A stretch of DNA of 6,372 nt from Frankiaceae bacterium (GTDB lineage: Bacteria > Actinomycetota > Actinomycetes > JADGOU01). Shown piece after piece: positions 1 to 5,785 of the stretch (position 1 is its first letter; each line of letters opens with the position of its first letter). The stretch spans positions 1 to 6,372 of the forward strand of contig JADGOU010000178.1 of NCBI GenBank assembly GCA_017882835.1, given 5' to 3'. The notes beneath the pieces were generated by a model that saw only the letters and a program-made list of their open reading frames with translations, searched no databases and was not told the DNA's origin. Both the position numbers and the translations under genes were made by a program.

Positions 1-252
1 GTCCGCCGGTGCCGGGTCGACCTCGACCACCTTGTCTCGGCTGGTCGCACCGGTCACCAGCCGGAGGTGTCGCCGGGGTACGCCGAGCTTTCCAGCCACC
101 GCGCGCAGTGCCGCCTCCGTGGCCTGGCCGTCGACCGCCCGGGCCGTGACCCGTACCAGCAGCGGGCCGGTGACCGGATCACCGTAGCCGCCGCCGACCG
201 TCGTCCGGCTGGCGCCCGGCCGCACCCGGATCGACACTCGCGCCGCGCTCAC
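1..252 (-). CDS. DUF167 (YggU) family protein, C-terminus cut by window edge
   Basis: This open frame starts with GTG at 252-250 and runs without a stop through position 1, so 84 codons are visible and the C-terminus lies outside. The translation begins VSAARVSIRVRPGASRTTVG. It then has LLVRVTARAVDGQATEAAL and ends near TSRDKVVEV. This matches the small DUF167/YggU fold: an 'RPGASR' strand, the 'PVDGQAN'-like turn (here A-VDGQAT, residues about 39-44), a helix, and a final strand after 'G..SR.K'. An in-frame TGA lies upstream, with no other start between it and this GTG. Family function is unknown; members are often found near yggT and yggS. The divergent SRPBCC gene starts 54 bases away. The identification rests on motif recall. 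The ribosome binding site is weak (GGCGG directly before the GTG). Confidence 0.82.
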   Translation of the reverse strand, partial: MSAARVSIRVRPGASRTTVGGGYGDPVTGPLLVRVTARAVDGQATEAALRAVAGKLGVPRRHLRLVTGATSRDKVVEVDPAPAD

Positions 253-306
253 CCGCCGATCGTGCCACCGCGACGGTCAGCCGTGGTTGTGGTGCAGGCT
301 GGGGCC

Positions 307-915
307 ATGGGACTGCGTACCGGCCTCAAGATCCTGACGATCGCCGCAACCGTGGCCGCCTATGTGCGAGTGGGTCGACCCTGGCAACTGAAGTGGGGGG
401 CGACTCCCGACGAAGTGTCTCGTCCACTCCCCGGAGACGACCTCGTCCCGCGCCCGACGTTCAACGCCACCCGGGCCATTTCCATTGACGCTCCGCCCGA
501 GCGAATCTGGCCCTGGCTGGTCCAGGTGGGCACCACGCGGGCCGGCTGGTACAGCTACGACCTGCTCGACAATCTCGGGCACCCCAGCGCGCGGCGGATC
601 ATCCCCGAGCTGCAGCGGCTCGCCCCTGGCGACGTCGTGCCGATGAGCCCCGACGGTCGGCAAGGCATCCGAGTCCACTCGCTCGACGAGCCGCACTTGA
701 TGATCTGGGGAACGCCCGGTGACACCACCTGGGTCTGGCAGCTCGACGCCCGCCCCGACGGCACAACCCGGGTGGTCACCCGGATCCGGTCGCGGATTCG
801 GTGGACGCCCAGGTCCATCGCCTACTCGGCGCTGGTCGAGGTCGCGGACATCTGGATGATCCGCAAGATGCTGCTGAACCTGCGCGATCGAGCCGCAGGA
901 CGCGGGTCGGACTAA
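307..915 (+). CDS. SRPBCC-fold protein with N-terminal hydrophobic segment
   Basis: This is a 202-residue protein. Residues about 7-20 form a short hydrophobic stretch (LKILTIAATVAAYV), probably a membrane anchor or uncleaved signal. A conserved-looking 'PLPGDDLVP' segment follows at 40-48. The SRPBCC (START/Bet v1-like) domain then opens with 'ISIDAPPERIWPWLVQVG' (58-75), continues through 'GWYSYDLLDN' (80-89) and 'LAPGDVVPM' (105-113), and closes with alternating strands and a C-terminal helix (about 168-195). Such domains bind hydrophobic ligands in a cavity; no ligand or catalytic residue can be assigned here. The ATG at 307 is chosen because the open frame farther upstream, back to 67, lies antisense to the better supported DUF167 gene, and because the family usually starts just before the hydrophobic segment. 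The ribosome binding site is poor (GGGG at 301-304). It precedes ileS on the same strand, but the T-box leader separates them. Confidence 0.8.
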   Translation: MGLRTGLKILTIAATVAAYVRVGRPWQLKWGATPDEVSRPLPGDDLVPRPTFNATRAISIDAPPERIWPWLVQVGTTRAGWYSYDLLDNLGHPSARRIIPELQRLAPGDVVPMSPDGRQGIRVHSLDEPHLMIWGTPGDTTWVWQLDARPDGTTRVVTRIRSRIRWTPRSIAYSALVEVADIWMIRKMLLNLRDRAAGRGSD

Positions 916-1003
916 CGCCGATCACGGCACCACTCGCACCGTCGTCCACGTGGTGGCTCCGGGCGGCCAATCCTGGCAATGCCGGCCGGGGCAGTCGGTC
1001 GGA

Positions 1004-1009
1004 TATCCT
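1004..1009 (+). promoter_or_regulatory. candidate -10 element for the ileS leader transcript
   Basis: TATCCT sits about 15 bases upstream of the first paired part of the T-box leader, where a vegetative sigma -10 hexamer would be expected. No TTGACA-like hexamer is visible at the usual 16-18 base spacing; the nearest resemblance, TGGCAA at 974-979, is too far away. The call rests on position and a partial match only. The rest of 916-1003 shows no gene or convincing structure. Confidence 0.25.
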
Positions 1010-1020
1010 CGCCCGCAACA

Positions 1021-1290
1021 GCGACGACGGGGACAGCGACCGCCGGACGCAGCCAGGAGCGAGTCGGGGATGGTGCGAGCCCGGTGGCGAGCGCGGCGCG
1101 TAGATCACCCCTGAGCTGCCGGAAGAAGAGCCGCCGGCCGCGCAAGTCCCACGGCGTCCGCGGCTACTAGACCCGGGCGCACAACCAGAGTGGACGCGCC
1201 AGCGCGCGTCAATGAGGGTGGTACCGCGGGGTCGCAACGGCCTCGTCCCTCGTCGGTGTGACCGCTGCTCGACCGACGGAGGAGACGTTG
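1021..1290 (+). promoter_or_regulatory. Isoleucine T-box riboswitch, translational type, leader of ileS
   Basis: The leader senses uncharged tRNA-Ile and controls ileS. Stem I closes with GGGG (1029-1032) against CCCC (1108-1111). The specifier codon ATC (1104-1106) sits in its internal loop, followed by the usual A. A possible kink-turn below this has G1026-A1114 and A1027-G1113. The distal part contains GATGGTGCGAGCC (1069-1081), like the conserved stem I terminal loop. A stem II candidate pairs 1129-1134 with 1160-1165. Stem III is a perfect 7-bp hairpin (1193-1199 with 1204-1210). The T-box core GGTGGTACCGCGG lies at 1217-1229. Its TGGT (1219-1222) complements the 3' ACCA of tRNA-Ile with discriminator A. 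No terminator with a U-run precedes the gene; instead the ribosome binding site is sequestered, as is known for actinobacterial ileS leaders. Confidence 0.92.
1214..1282 (+). promoter_or_regulatory. Antisequestrator/sequestrator switch of the ileS T-box
   Basis: Two helices compete. The antisequestrator pairs GAGGG (1214-1218) with CCCTC (1247-1251). After the bulge TGGTACC it pairs GCGGGG (1226-1231) with CCTCGT (1241-1246), including two G-U pairs. The sequestrator pairs CGTCGG (1251-1256) with CCGACG (1273-1278) and, past one bulged G, CCT (1248-1250) with AGG (1280-1282). The second helix covers the Shine-Dalgarno GGAGGAG (1278-1284). Bases 1248-1251 are needed by both, so the two states exclude each other. 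Inference: uncharged tRNA-Ile binding the bulge stabilises the first form and frees the ribosome binding site. Confidence 0.85.
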
Positions 1291-4200
1291 TCCGGGTTCC
1301 GCCCTCTGCCCGCACAGGTCGACCTACCTGCCCTGGAGCACGACGTGCTCGCTCGGTGGCAGGCGACCGAGGTGTTCCGGCGCTCGCTGGAGCAGACCGC
1401 GGACGGCCCGCTGTGGACCTTCTACGAGGGTCCGCCCACGGCCAACGGCCGCCCCGGCACCCACCACGTCGAGGCGCGGGTGTTCAAGGACCTGTTCCCG
1501 CGCTACAAGACGATGAAGGGGTACTCGGTCCCCCGCCGCGCCGGCTGGGACTGTCACGGCCTGCCGGTCGAGCTCGCGGTCGAAAAGGAGCTCGGGTTCG
1601 CCGGCAAGGGCGAGATCGAGGACTACGGGATCGCAAAGTTCAACGACCGGTGCCGGGAGTCGGTGCACCGCTACGTGTCCGAGTTCGAGGCGCTCACCCA
1701 GCGGATGGGCTACTGGGTAGACCTGTCCCAGGCTTACTGGACCATGGACCCGGCGTACGTCGAGAGCGTCTGGTGGTCGCTGAAGACAATCTTCGACAAG
1801 GGGCTGCTGGTCGAGGACCACCGAGTCGCGCCGTACTGCCCCCGCTGCGGCACGGCGCTGTCCGACCATGAGGTCGCCCAGGGCTACCTCACGGTGACCG
1901 ACCCGTCGGTCTACGTCCGGTTCCCGGTGACCAGTGGCCCGCTGGCCGGGCTCGACGCAGCGCTGCTGGTCTGGACCACGACGCCGTGGACGCTGATCTC
2001 CAACACCGCCGTCGCCGTGCATCCGGGCGTGACCTACGTGATCGCCCGGGCCGCGAGCGGGGAGGTCTTGGTCGTCGCCGAGCCGTTGCTGGCCCAGGCC
2101 GTAGGCGAGGACGCCGAGGTGCTGCACCGGATCCCCGGCCGCGACCTGGAGCACACGGCGTACCGCCGGCCGTTCGAGCTGGTCGACATCCCGGGGGCGC
2201 ACTACGTCGGGCTGGCCGACTACGTCACGATCGAGGACGGCACCGGCCTGGTGCACCAGGCGCCGGCGTTCGGCGCCGAGGACCTCGAGGTCGCGCGTCG
2301 GTACGGCCTGCCGGTGGTCAACCCGGTCACCGCCGACGGGCACTTCGACCCGGCGCTGCCACTGGTGGGCGGGCAGTTCTTCAAGGCGGCCGACCCCGAC
2401 ATCGTCGCCGACCTGCAGGCCCGCGGGCTGTTGTGGCGGGCCGAGCCCTACGAGCACAGCTATCCGCACTGCTGGCGCTGCGACACTCCGCTGCTCTACT
2501 ACGCGCTGCCGTCCTGGTACATCCGCACCACGGCGATCAAGGACCGGCTGGTGGCGGAGAACGCCCGCACCGACTGGCACCCACCAACGATCAAGACCGG
2601 GCGGTACGGCGACTGGCTGGAAAACAACATCGACTGGGCGCTGTCGCGGAACCGCTACTGGGGTACGCCGCTACCGATCTGGCGCTGCCCCGCCGGGCAT
2701 CTGACCTGCATCGGGTCGCTGGCCGAGCTCGGCGCGCTGGCCGGGCGCGACCTGGCCGGCCTCGACCCGCACCGGCCCTCCGTCGACGAGGTCACCTTCG
2801 ACTGCTCGCAGCGTGACTGCGGCCAGACCGCCGCCCGGGTGCCCGAGGTGATCGATGCCTGGTACGACTCCGGGTCGATGCCGTTCGCCCAGTGGGGCGC
2901 GCCCTGGCGCAACGCCGAGCAGTTCGAGCGCGCCTACCCGGCCCAGTACATCTGCGAGGCCATCGACCAGACCCGCGGCTGGTTCTACACCCTGATGGCG
3001 GTCGGCACGCTGGTCTTCGACCGCTCGTCGTACGAGACGGTGCTCTGCCTGGGCCACATCCTCGACGCCGACGGCCGCAAGATGAGCAAGCACCTGGGCA
3101 ACGTGCTGGACCCGTTCGCGCTGTTCGAGCGGCACGGCGCGGACGCGCTGCGCTGGCTGATGCTCTGCTCCGGCTCGCCATGGAGCGCCCGGCGGGTTGG
3201 CGACGACGCGCTCGAGGAAGTAGTGCGCAAGGTCCTGCTGACCTACTGGAACACCGCGTCGTTCTTCGTCCTCTACGCCAACGCCTCCGGCTGGACGCCG
3301 GTCGGCGCGCCGGCACCGGCGGTGGCCAACCGGCCGCTGCTGGACCGATGGGCGCTCTGCGAGCTGCAGGCCACCGTGCGCGAGGTGGACGAGGCGCTGG
3401 CCGACTTCGACTCCGCCCGCGCCGGTCGGCGGTTGAGCACGCTGATCGACGACCTGTCCAACTGGTACGTCCGGCGCTCCCGCCGCCGGTTCTGGGCTGG
3501 TGAGCCTGCGGCTCTGCACACCCTGCACGAGTGTCTGGACACGCTGACCCGGCTGCTGGCGCCGTTCGTGCCGTTCGTGACCGAGGCGGTATGGGCGACC
3601 GTGGTGGCCGGGGTCGGGCCGGATGCGCCGGACTCGGTGCACCTCGCGCCGTTCCCGGCGTACGACGGGGAGCTGGTCGACGCGCGGCTGTCCGAGCAGA
3701 TGGCGCTGGTCCGACGGCTGGTGGAACTAGGCCGGGCGGCCCGGGCCGACTCCGGTGTGAAGACCCGCCAACCGCTGGGCCGGGCGCTGGTGGCCGCGTC
3801 GGGGTGGGACGAGCTGCCGGCCGAGCTGCGAGGGCAGGTCGCCGACGAGCTCAACGTAGTGGCGGTCGCGGCCTTGGCCGAGGAGGGTGAGCTGGTCGAC
3901 TACACCGCCAAGGCGCAGTTCCGAGCCTTGGGACGGCGGTTCGGTCCGCGGACCAAGGCGGTCGCCGCCGCCATCGCCGCCGCCGACGCCACCCAACTGG
4001 CCGCGGCCTTACGGGCAGCTGGCAGCGCTCTGGTCAATGTCGACGGCGATCCGGTGACGCTCAGCCCGGATGAGGTGGTCGTCACCGAGACGCCCCGGTC
4101 GGGTTGGGCGGTGGCCAGCGGGCCGGGGGAAACGCTGGCCCTCGACCTGACGTTGACCCCGCAGCTGCGGCGGGCCGGGCTTGCTCGGGATGTCGTCCGG

Positions 4201-4431
4201 CTGATCCAGGACGCGCGCAAGCGCGCCGGCCTGGATGTCTCCGACCGGATCGAGGCGTGGTGGCAGGCCGATGGCGACGAGCTCACCGCTGCCATCCGGG
4301 AAAACACCGACCGGATCACCGCTGAGGTGCTGGCCGTGTCGTTCGAGCCCGGCCGGCCGGCGGCAGACATCCTGCCGCACGCCAACACCGAGCTGGGCTT
4401 GACGTTTTGGATCCGGCCCGTGGGCGGCTGA
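1288..4431 (+). CDS. ileS: Isoleucyl-tRNA synthetase, type 2 (IleRS2)
   Basis: This cytoplasmic class Ia synthetase charges tRNA-Ile with isoleucine using ATP. It has 1047 residues from TTG at 1288, the normal size. The first ATP signature reads PPTANGRPGTHH, so HIGH is G57-T-H-H60. The KMSKS loop is KMSKH (598-602). The CP1 editing domain keeps its thread WTTTPWTL (229-236), plus H323 and D332 at the spacing seen in the E. coli enzyme, so editing of valine should be intact. Cysteine pairs C184/C187, C395/C398 and C506/C511, plus C467/C474, suggest zinc sites. The anticodon-binding helical domain includes NWYVRRSRRRFW (725-736). The C-terminal extension (about 960 on) is the DUF5915-like part of type 2 enzymes. 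The TTG is chosen over an in-frame GTG at 1258 because GGAGGAG (1278-1284) lies three bases upstream of it and is the sequence the T-box hides, whereas the GTG lies in the sequestrator loop without a ribosome binding site. Residue 908 is a rare TTA leucine codon. Confidence 0.96.
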   Translation: MSGFRPLPAQVDLPALEHDVLARWQATEVFRRSLEQTADGPLWTFYEGPPTANGRPGTHHVEARVFKDLFPRYKTMKGYSVPRRAGWDCHGLPVELAVEKELGFAGKGEIEDYGIAKFNDRCRESVHRYVSEFEALTQRMGYWVDLSQAYWTMDPAYVESVWWSLKTIFDKGLLVEDHRVAPYCPRCGTALSDHEVAQGYLTVTDPSVYVRFPVTSGPLAGLDAALLVWTTTPWTLISNTAVAVHPGVTYVIARAASGEVLVVAEPLLAQAVGEDAEVLHRIPGRDLEHTAYRRPFELVDIPGAHYVGLADYVTIEDGTGLVHQAPAFGAEDLEVARRYGLPVVNPVTADGHFDPALPLVGGQFFKAADPDIVADLQARGLLWRAEPYEHSYPHCWRCDTPLLYYALPSWYIRTTAIKDRLVAENARTDWHPPTIKTGRYGDWLENNIDWALSRNRYWGTPLPIWRCPAGHLTCIGSLAELGALAGRDLAGLDPHRPSVDEVTFDCSQRDCGQTAARVPEVIDAWYDSGSMPFAQWGAPWRNAEQFERAYPAQYICEAIDQTRGWFYTLMAVGTLVFDRSSYETVLCLGHILDADGRKMSKHLGNVLDPFALFERHGADALRWLMLCSGSPWSARRVGDDALEEVVRKVLLTYWNTASFFVLYANASGWTPVGAPAPAVANRPLLDRWALCELQATVREVDEALADFDSARAGRRLSTLIDDLSNWYVRRSRRRFWAGEPAALHTLHECLDTLTRLLAPFVPFVTEAVWATVVAGVGPDAPDSVHLAPFPAYDGELVDARLSEQMALVRRLVELGRAARADSGVKTRQPLGRALVAASGWDELPAELRGQVADELNVVAVAALAEEGELVDYTAKAQFRALGRRFGPRTKAVAAAIAAADATQLAAALRAAGSALVNVDGDPVTLSPDEVVVTETPRSGWAVASGPGETLALDLTLTPQLRRAGLARDVVRLIQDARKRAGLDVSDRIEAWWQADGDELTAAIRENTDRITAEVLAVSFEPGRPAADILPHANTELGLTFWIRPVGG

Positions 4432-4446
4432 GGCTCGCGCTGGACG

Positions 4447-4614
4447 CTACTTCGGCGGGTCGTCACGGTGCCGCCGTACGGCGACCGTGACTGCGGCGAC
4501 CGCGCCCAGGCCGACGGCGATGGCAAGGTAGGTCAGCGCCATGCCTCCGGCCCGCTGACCGGCCACCAACAGGCCCAAAGTGAGCAGGACCAGGACCCCG
4601 CTTAGGAGCACCAT
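4447..4614 (-). CDS. Small two-helix membrane protein downstream of divIVA
   Basis: A 55-residue open frame starts at ATG 4614-4612 and stops at TAG 4449-4447. Residues 2-18 (VLLSGVLVLLTLGLLVA) and about 25-46 (MALTYLAIAVGLGAVAAVTV) are two clear hydrophobic helices. A short loop, GQRAGG, joins them, and the tail is charged (RRHRDDPPK). The positive tail suggests a cytoplasmic C-terminus, hence both ends inside. It begins 21 bases after the divIVA stop on the same strand, so it is probably the last gene of the sepF-yggT-divIVA row. I do not recognise a family. No good Shine-Dalgarno precedes the ATG. GGAGG lies very close upstream of an internal ATG (residue 25), so a shorter form starting there cannot be excluded, though it would have only one helix. 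Context alone suggests a role at the division site or pole; this is inference. Confidence 0.72.
   Translation of the reverse strand: MVLLSGVLVLLTLGLLVAGQRAGGMALTYLAIAVGLGAVAAVTVAVRRHRDDPPK
4462..4491. terminator. Strong hairpin at the convergent ileS end, possible terminator
   Basis: GTCACGGT (4462-4469) pairs perfectly with ACCGTGAC (4484-4491). Inside, after a two-base bulge (GC), the palindrome CGCCGTACGGCG (4472-4483) extends the stem by four more pairs around a GTAC loop. It starts 31 bases past the ileS stop and lies within the 3' coding part of the convergent small gene. No T-run follows on either strand, which is common for actinomycete terminators. It would most naturally stop ileS transcription; its coding position makes that uncertain. 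Confidence 0.45.
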
Positions 4615-4635
4615 GGGACGCGCCGAACCGATGGG

Positions 4636-5418
4636 TTATCCGCCTGCCGGTGGCAGCGTCTCCCGCCCGTCCGGGGATGGCGGGCGAGCCTGCCCGGGCA
4701 CCTGAGCGGGCAGCGAAGTGGGCGGCGGCGGACCCGCCTGGCGGAGCGGCCCGACAGGCGAGAATGGCACCGCCGGATCCCGGGAAGTGGCCGTGGCTCG
4801 CGGTGCGCCGACGCCCGGGTGGGGAGTCGGCTTTCCCGGAGCGCCGTCGGCAGGCACCGCGGGCTGGTTTCCTGGCGCCGCCACCGGCTGCCCGTTGAGC
4901 TCCCGCAGCTGGTTCTCCAGGTGTGCCCGCAGCCGGGCGCGGTACTCGCGCTCGTACGCCCGAAGGTCCTCGATGTGCTCCTCCAGCTGACGACGCCGTC
5001 CATCGAGTGCGGCCAGCACCTCGCGGTGGCGTGCCTTGGCCTCCTCGTCCAGCCGCTGCGCCTCGTCCCGGGCAGCGGTCAACATGGCTTCGGCCTCAGC
5101 TCGGGCCTCCGACACGGCGGTGTCAGCGGTGCGCTGGGCCATCTGCAGGGTGCGGAGTGCGTCCGGCCGGGCGCCGGGGTCCGCCGAGTCGGGAGCCGCG
5201 GCCGGGGGCTCGGTGCCGGCCGGCTCGTCGCCGGTGGTGGGCACGGGCCGGCCGGAGGCGAGCTCCTCGATCTGGGTGTGCAGCGTGGCGTTCTCGGTCA
5301 GCAACCGGACCAACTCGGCCTCGACGGTGTCGAGGAAGCCGTCGACCTCCTGCTCGTTGTAGCCCCGGAAGGAGTTGCGGAACTGCTTATCGGCCACATC
5401 GGCGGGTGTCACGACCAT
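4636..5418 (-). CDS. divIVA: DivIVA-family polar growth and division protein
   Basis: DivIVA (Wag31 in mycobacteria) is a coiled-coil protein that gathers at curved membrane. In actinomycetes it directs polar wall growth. The 260-residue product opens with the membrane-binding DivIVA domain: TPADV (4-8), then SFRGYNEQEVDGFLD (16-30), running into a coiled coil to about 54. F17 and R18 fall at the positions of the membrane-inserting pair in B. subtilis DivIVA. A Pro/Ala/Glu-rich linker (about 57-86) follows, then a long charged coiled coil (about 87-175) rich in Ala, Glu and Arg, and finally a Pro/Gly-rich, probably disordered tail (176-260). The ATG at 5418 has GAGGAG six bases upstream. The gene is 49 bases downstream of yggT, and the small membrane gene follows after 21 bases. 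Actinomycete homologues are often phosphorylated on Thr in the linker or tail; no site can be assigned here. Confidence 0.93.
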   Translation of the reverse strand: MVVTPADVADKQFRNSFRGYNEQEVDGFLDTVEAELVRLLTENATLHTQIEELASGRPVPTTGDEPAGTEPPAAAPDSADPGARPDALRTLQMAQRTADTAVSEARAEAEAMLTAARDEAQRLDEEAKARHREVLAALDGRRRQLEEHIEDLRAYEREYRARLRAHLENQLRELNGQPVAAPGNQPAVPADGAPGKPTPHPGVGAPRATATSRDPAVPFSPVGPLRQAGPPPPTSLPAQVPGQARPPSPDGRETLPPAGG

Positions 5419-5467
5419 GTTGTGCTCCTCGCGGTCAGCTGGTGCTGCGAAAGCGGACCCTGAGCCG

Positions 5468-5752
5468 TCACAGGCCCTGGACGACGCCGATGAGGATGGA
5501 GGTGAGGAAGAACAGCACGATGAAGCCCAGGTCGAGGGCGACCCCGCCGAGCCGCAGCGGCGGGATAAACCGCCGGAGCAGCTTCAACGGCGGATCGGTG
5601 GCGGTATAGGCGGCCTCGACCAGCACGAGCATGATCCCGGTTGGCTTGTAGGACCGCGCGAACATGAAGACGTACTCCATGATCAGCCGGAAGATGAGCA
5701 GCAGCAGGAAGAAGTACAGCAAGTAGTAGATGATGGCGGCCGGTGTGGACAA
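5468..5752 (-). CDS. yggT: YggT-family membrane protein
   Basis: This is a 94-residue integral membrane protein of the YggT (YlmG) family, found in division clusters of many bacteria and linked to nucleoid or division-site organisation; its exact activity is unknown. Two membrane helices are evident, about residues 6-28 and 72-91. Between them lies the family-type loop: FARSYKPTG (31-39), then TDPPLKLLRRFIPPLRLGG (52-70), where the 'TDP' and 'R.IPP' elements are diagnostic. The start is TTG at 5752-5750. On the coding strand AGGAG precedes it by nine bases, and the first helix needs these residues. It lies 33 bases after the sepF stop and 49 before the divIVA start, fitting a shared transcript. 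Confidence 0.92.
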   Translation of the reverse strand: MSTPAAIIYYLLYFFLLLLIFRLIMEYVFMFARSYKPTGIMLVLVEAAYTATDPPLKLLRRFIPPLRLGGVALDLGFIVLFFLTSILIGVVQGL

Positions 5753-5785
5753 GCGCGGTTACTCCTACGACGGGGCGGCAGACCG

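Noticed and set aside
67..306. N-terminal extension of the SRPBCC frame back to an earlier start
   Set aside because: It lies antisense to the DUF167 gene, whose translation carries clear family motifs. The extension itself is Arg/Pro-rich, as expected of shadow translation of high-GC DNA.
1104..1106. Alternative specifier readings GAT (Asp) or TCA (Ser) offset by one base
   Set aside because: ATC followed by A has the standard specifier position and matches the downstream ileS gene. The other readings would not fit the regulated gene.
979..1170. 63-codon open frame in the ileS leader, a possible leader peptide
   Set aside because: It overlaps the structured T-box stems, has no convincing ribosome binding site, and its composition (Ser/Arg/Ala-rich) looks incidental. 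The T-box fully explains the region.
1324..2580. Long minus-strand open frame opposite ileS (418 codons)
   Set aside because: It is antisense to a conserved synthetase. The composition, full of Arg, Val, Gly and Asp repeats, is that of high-GC third-position shadowing, with no recognisable domain.
4819..5463. Plus-strand open frame opposite divIVA
   Set aside because: It is a shadow of the divIVA coding strand. The minus-strand product has clear DivIVA motifs and a good ribosome binding site.
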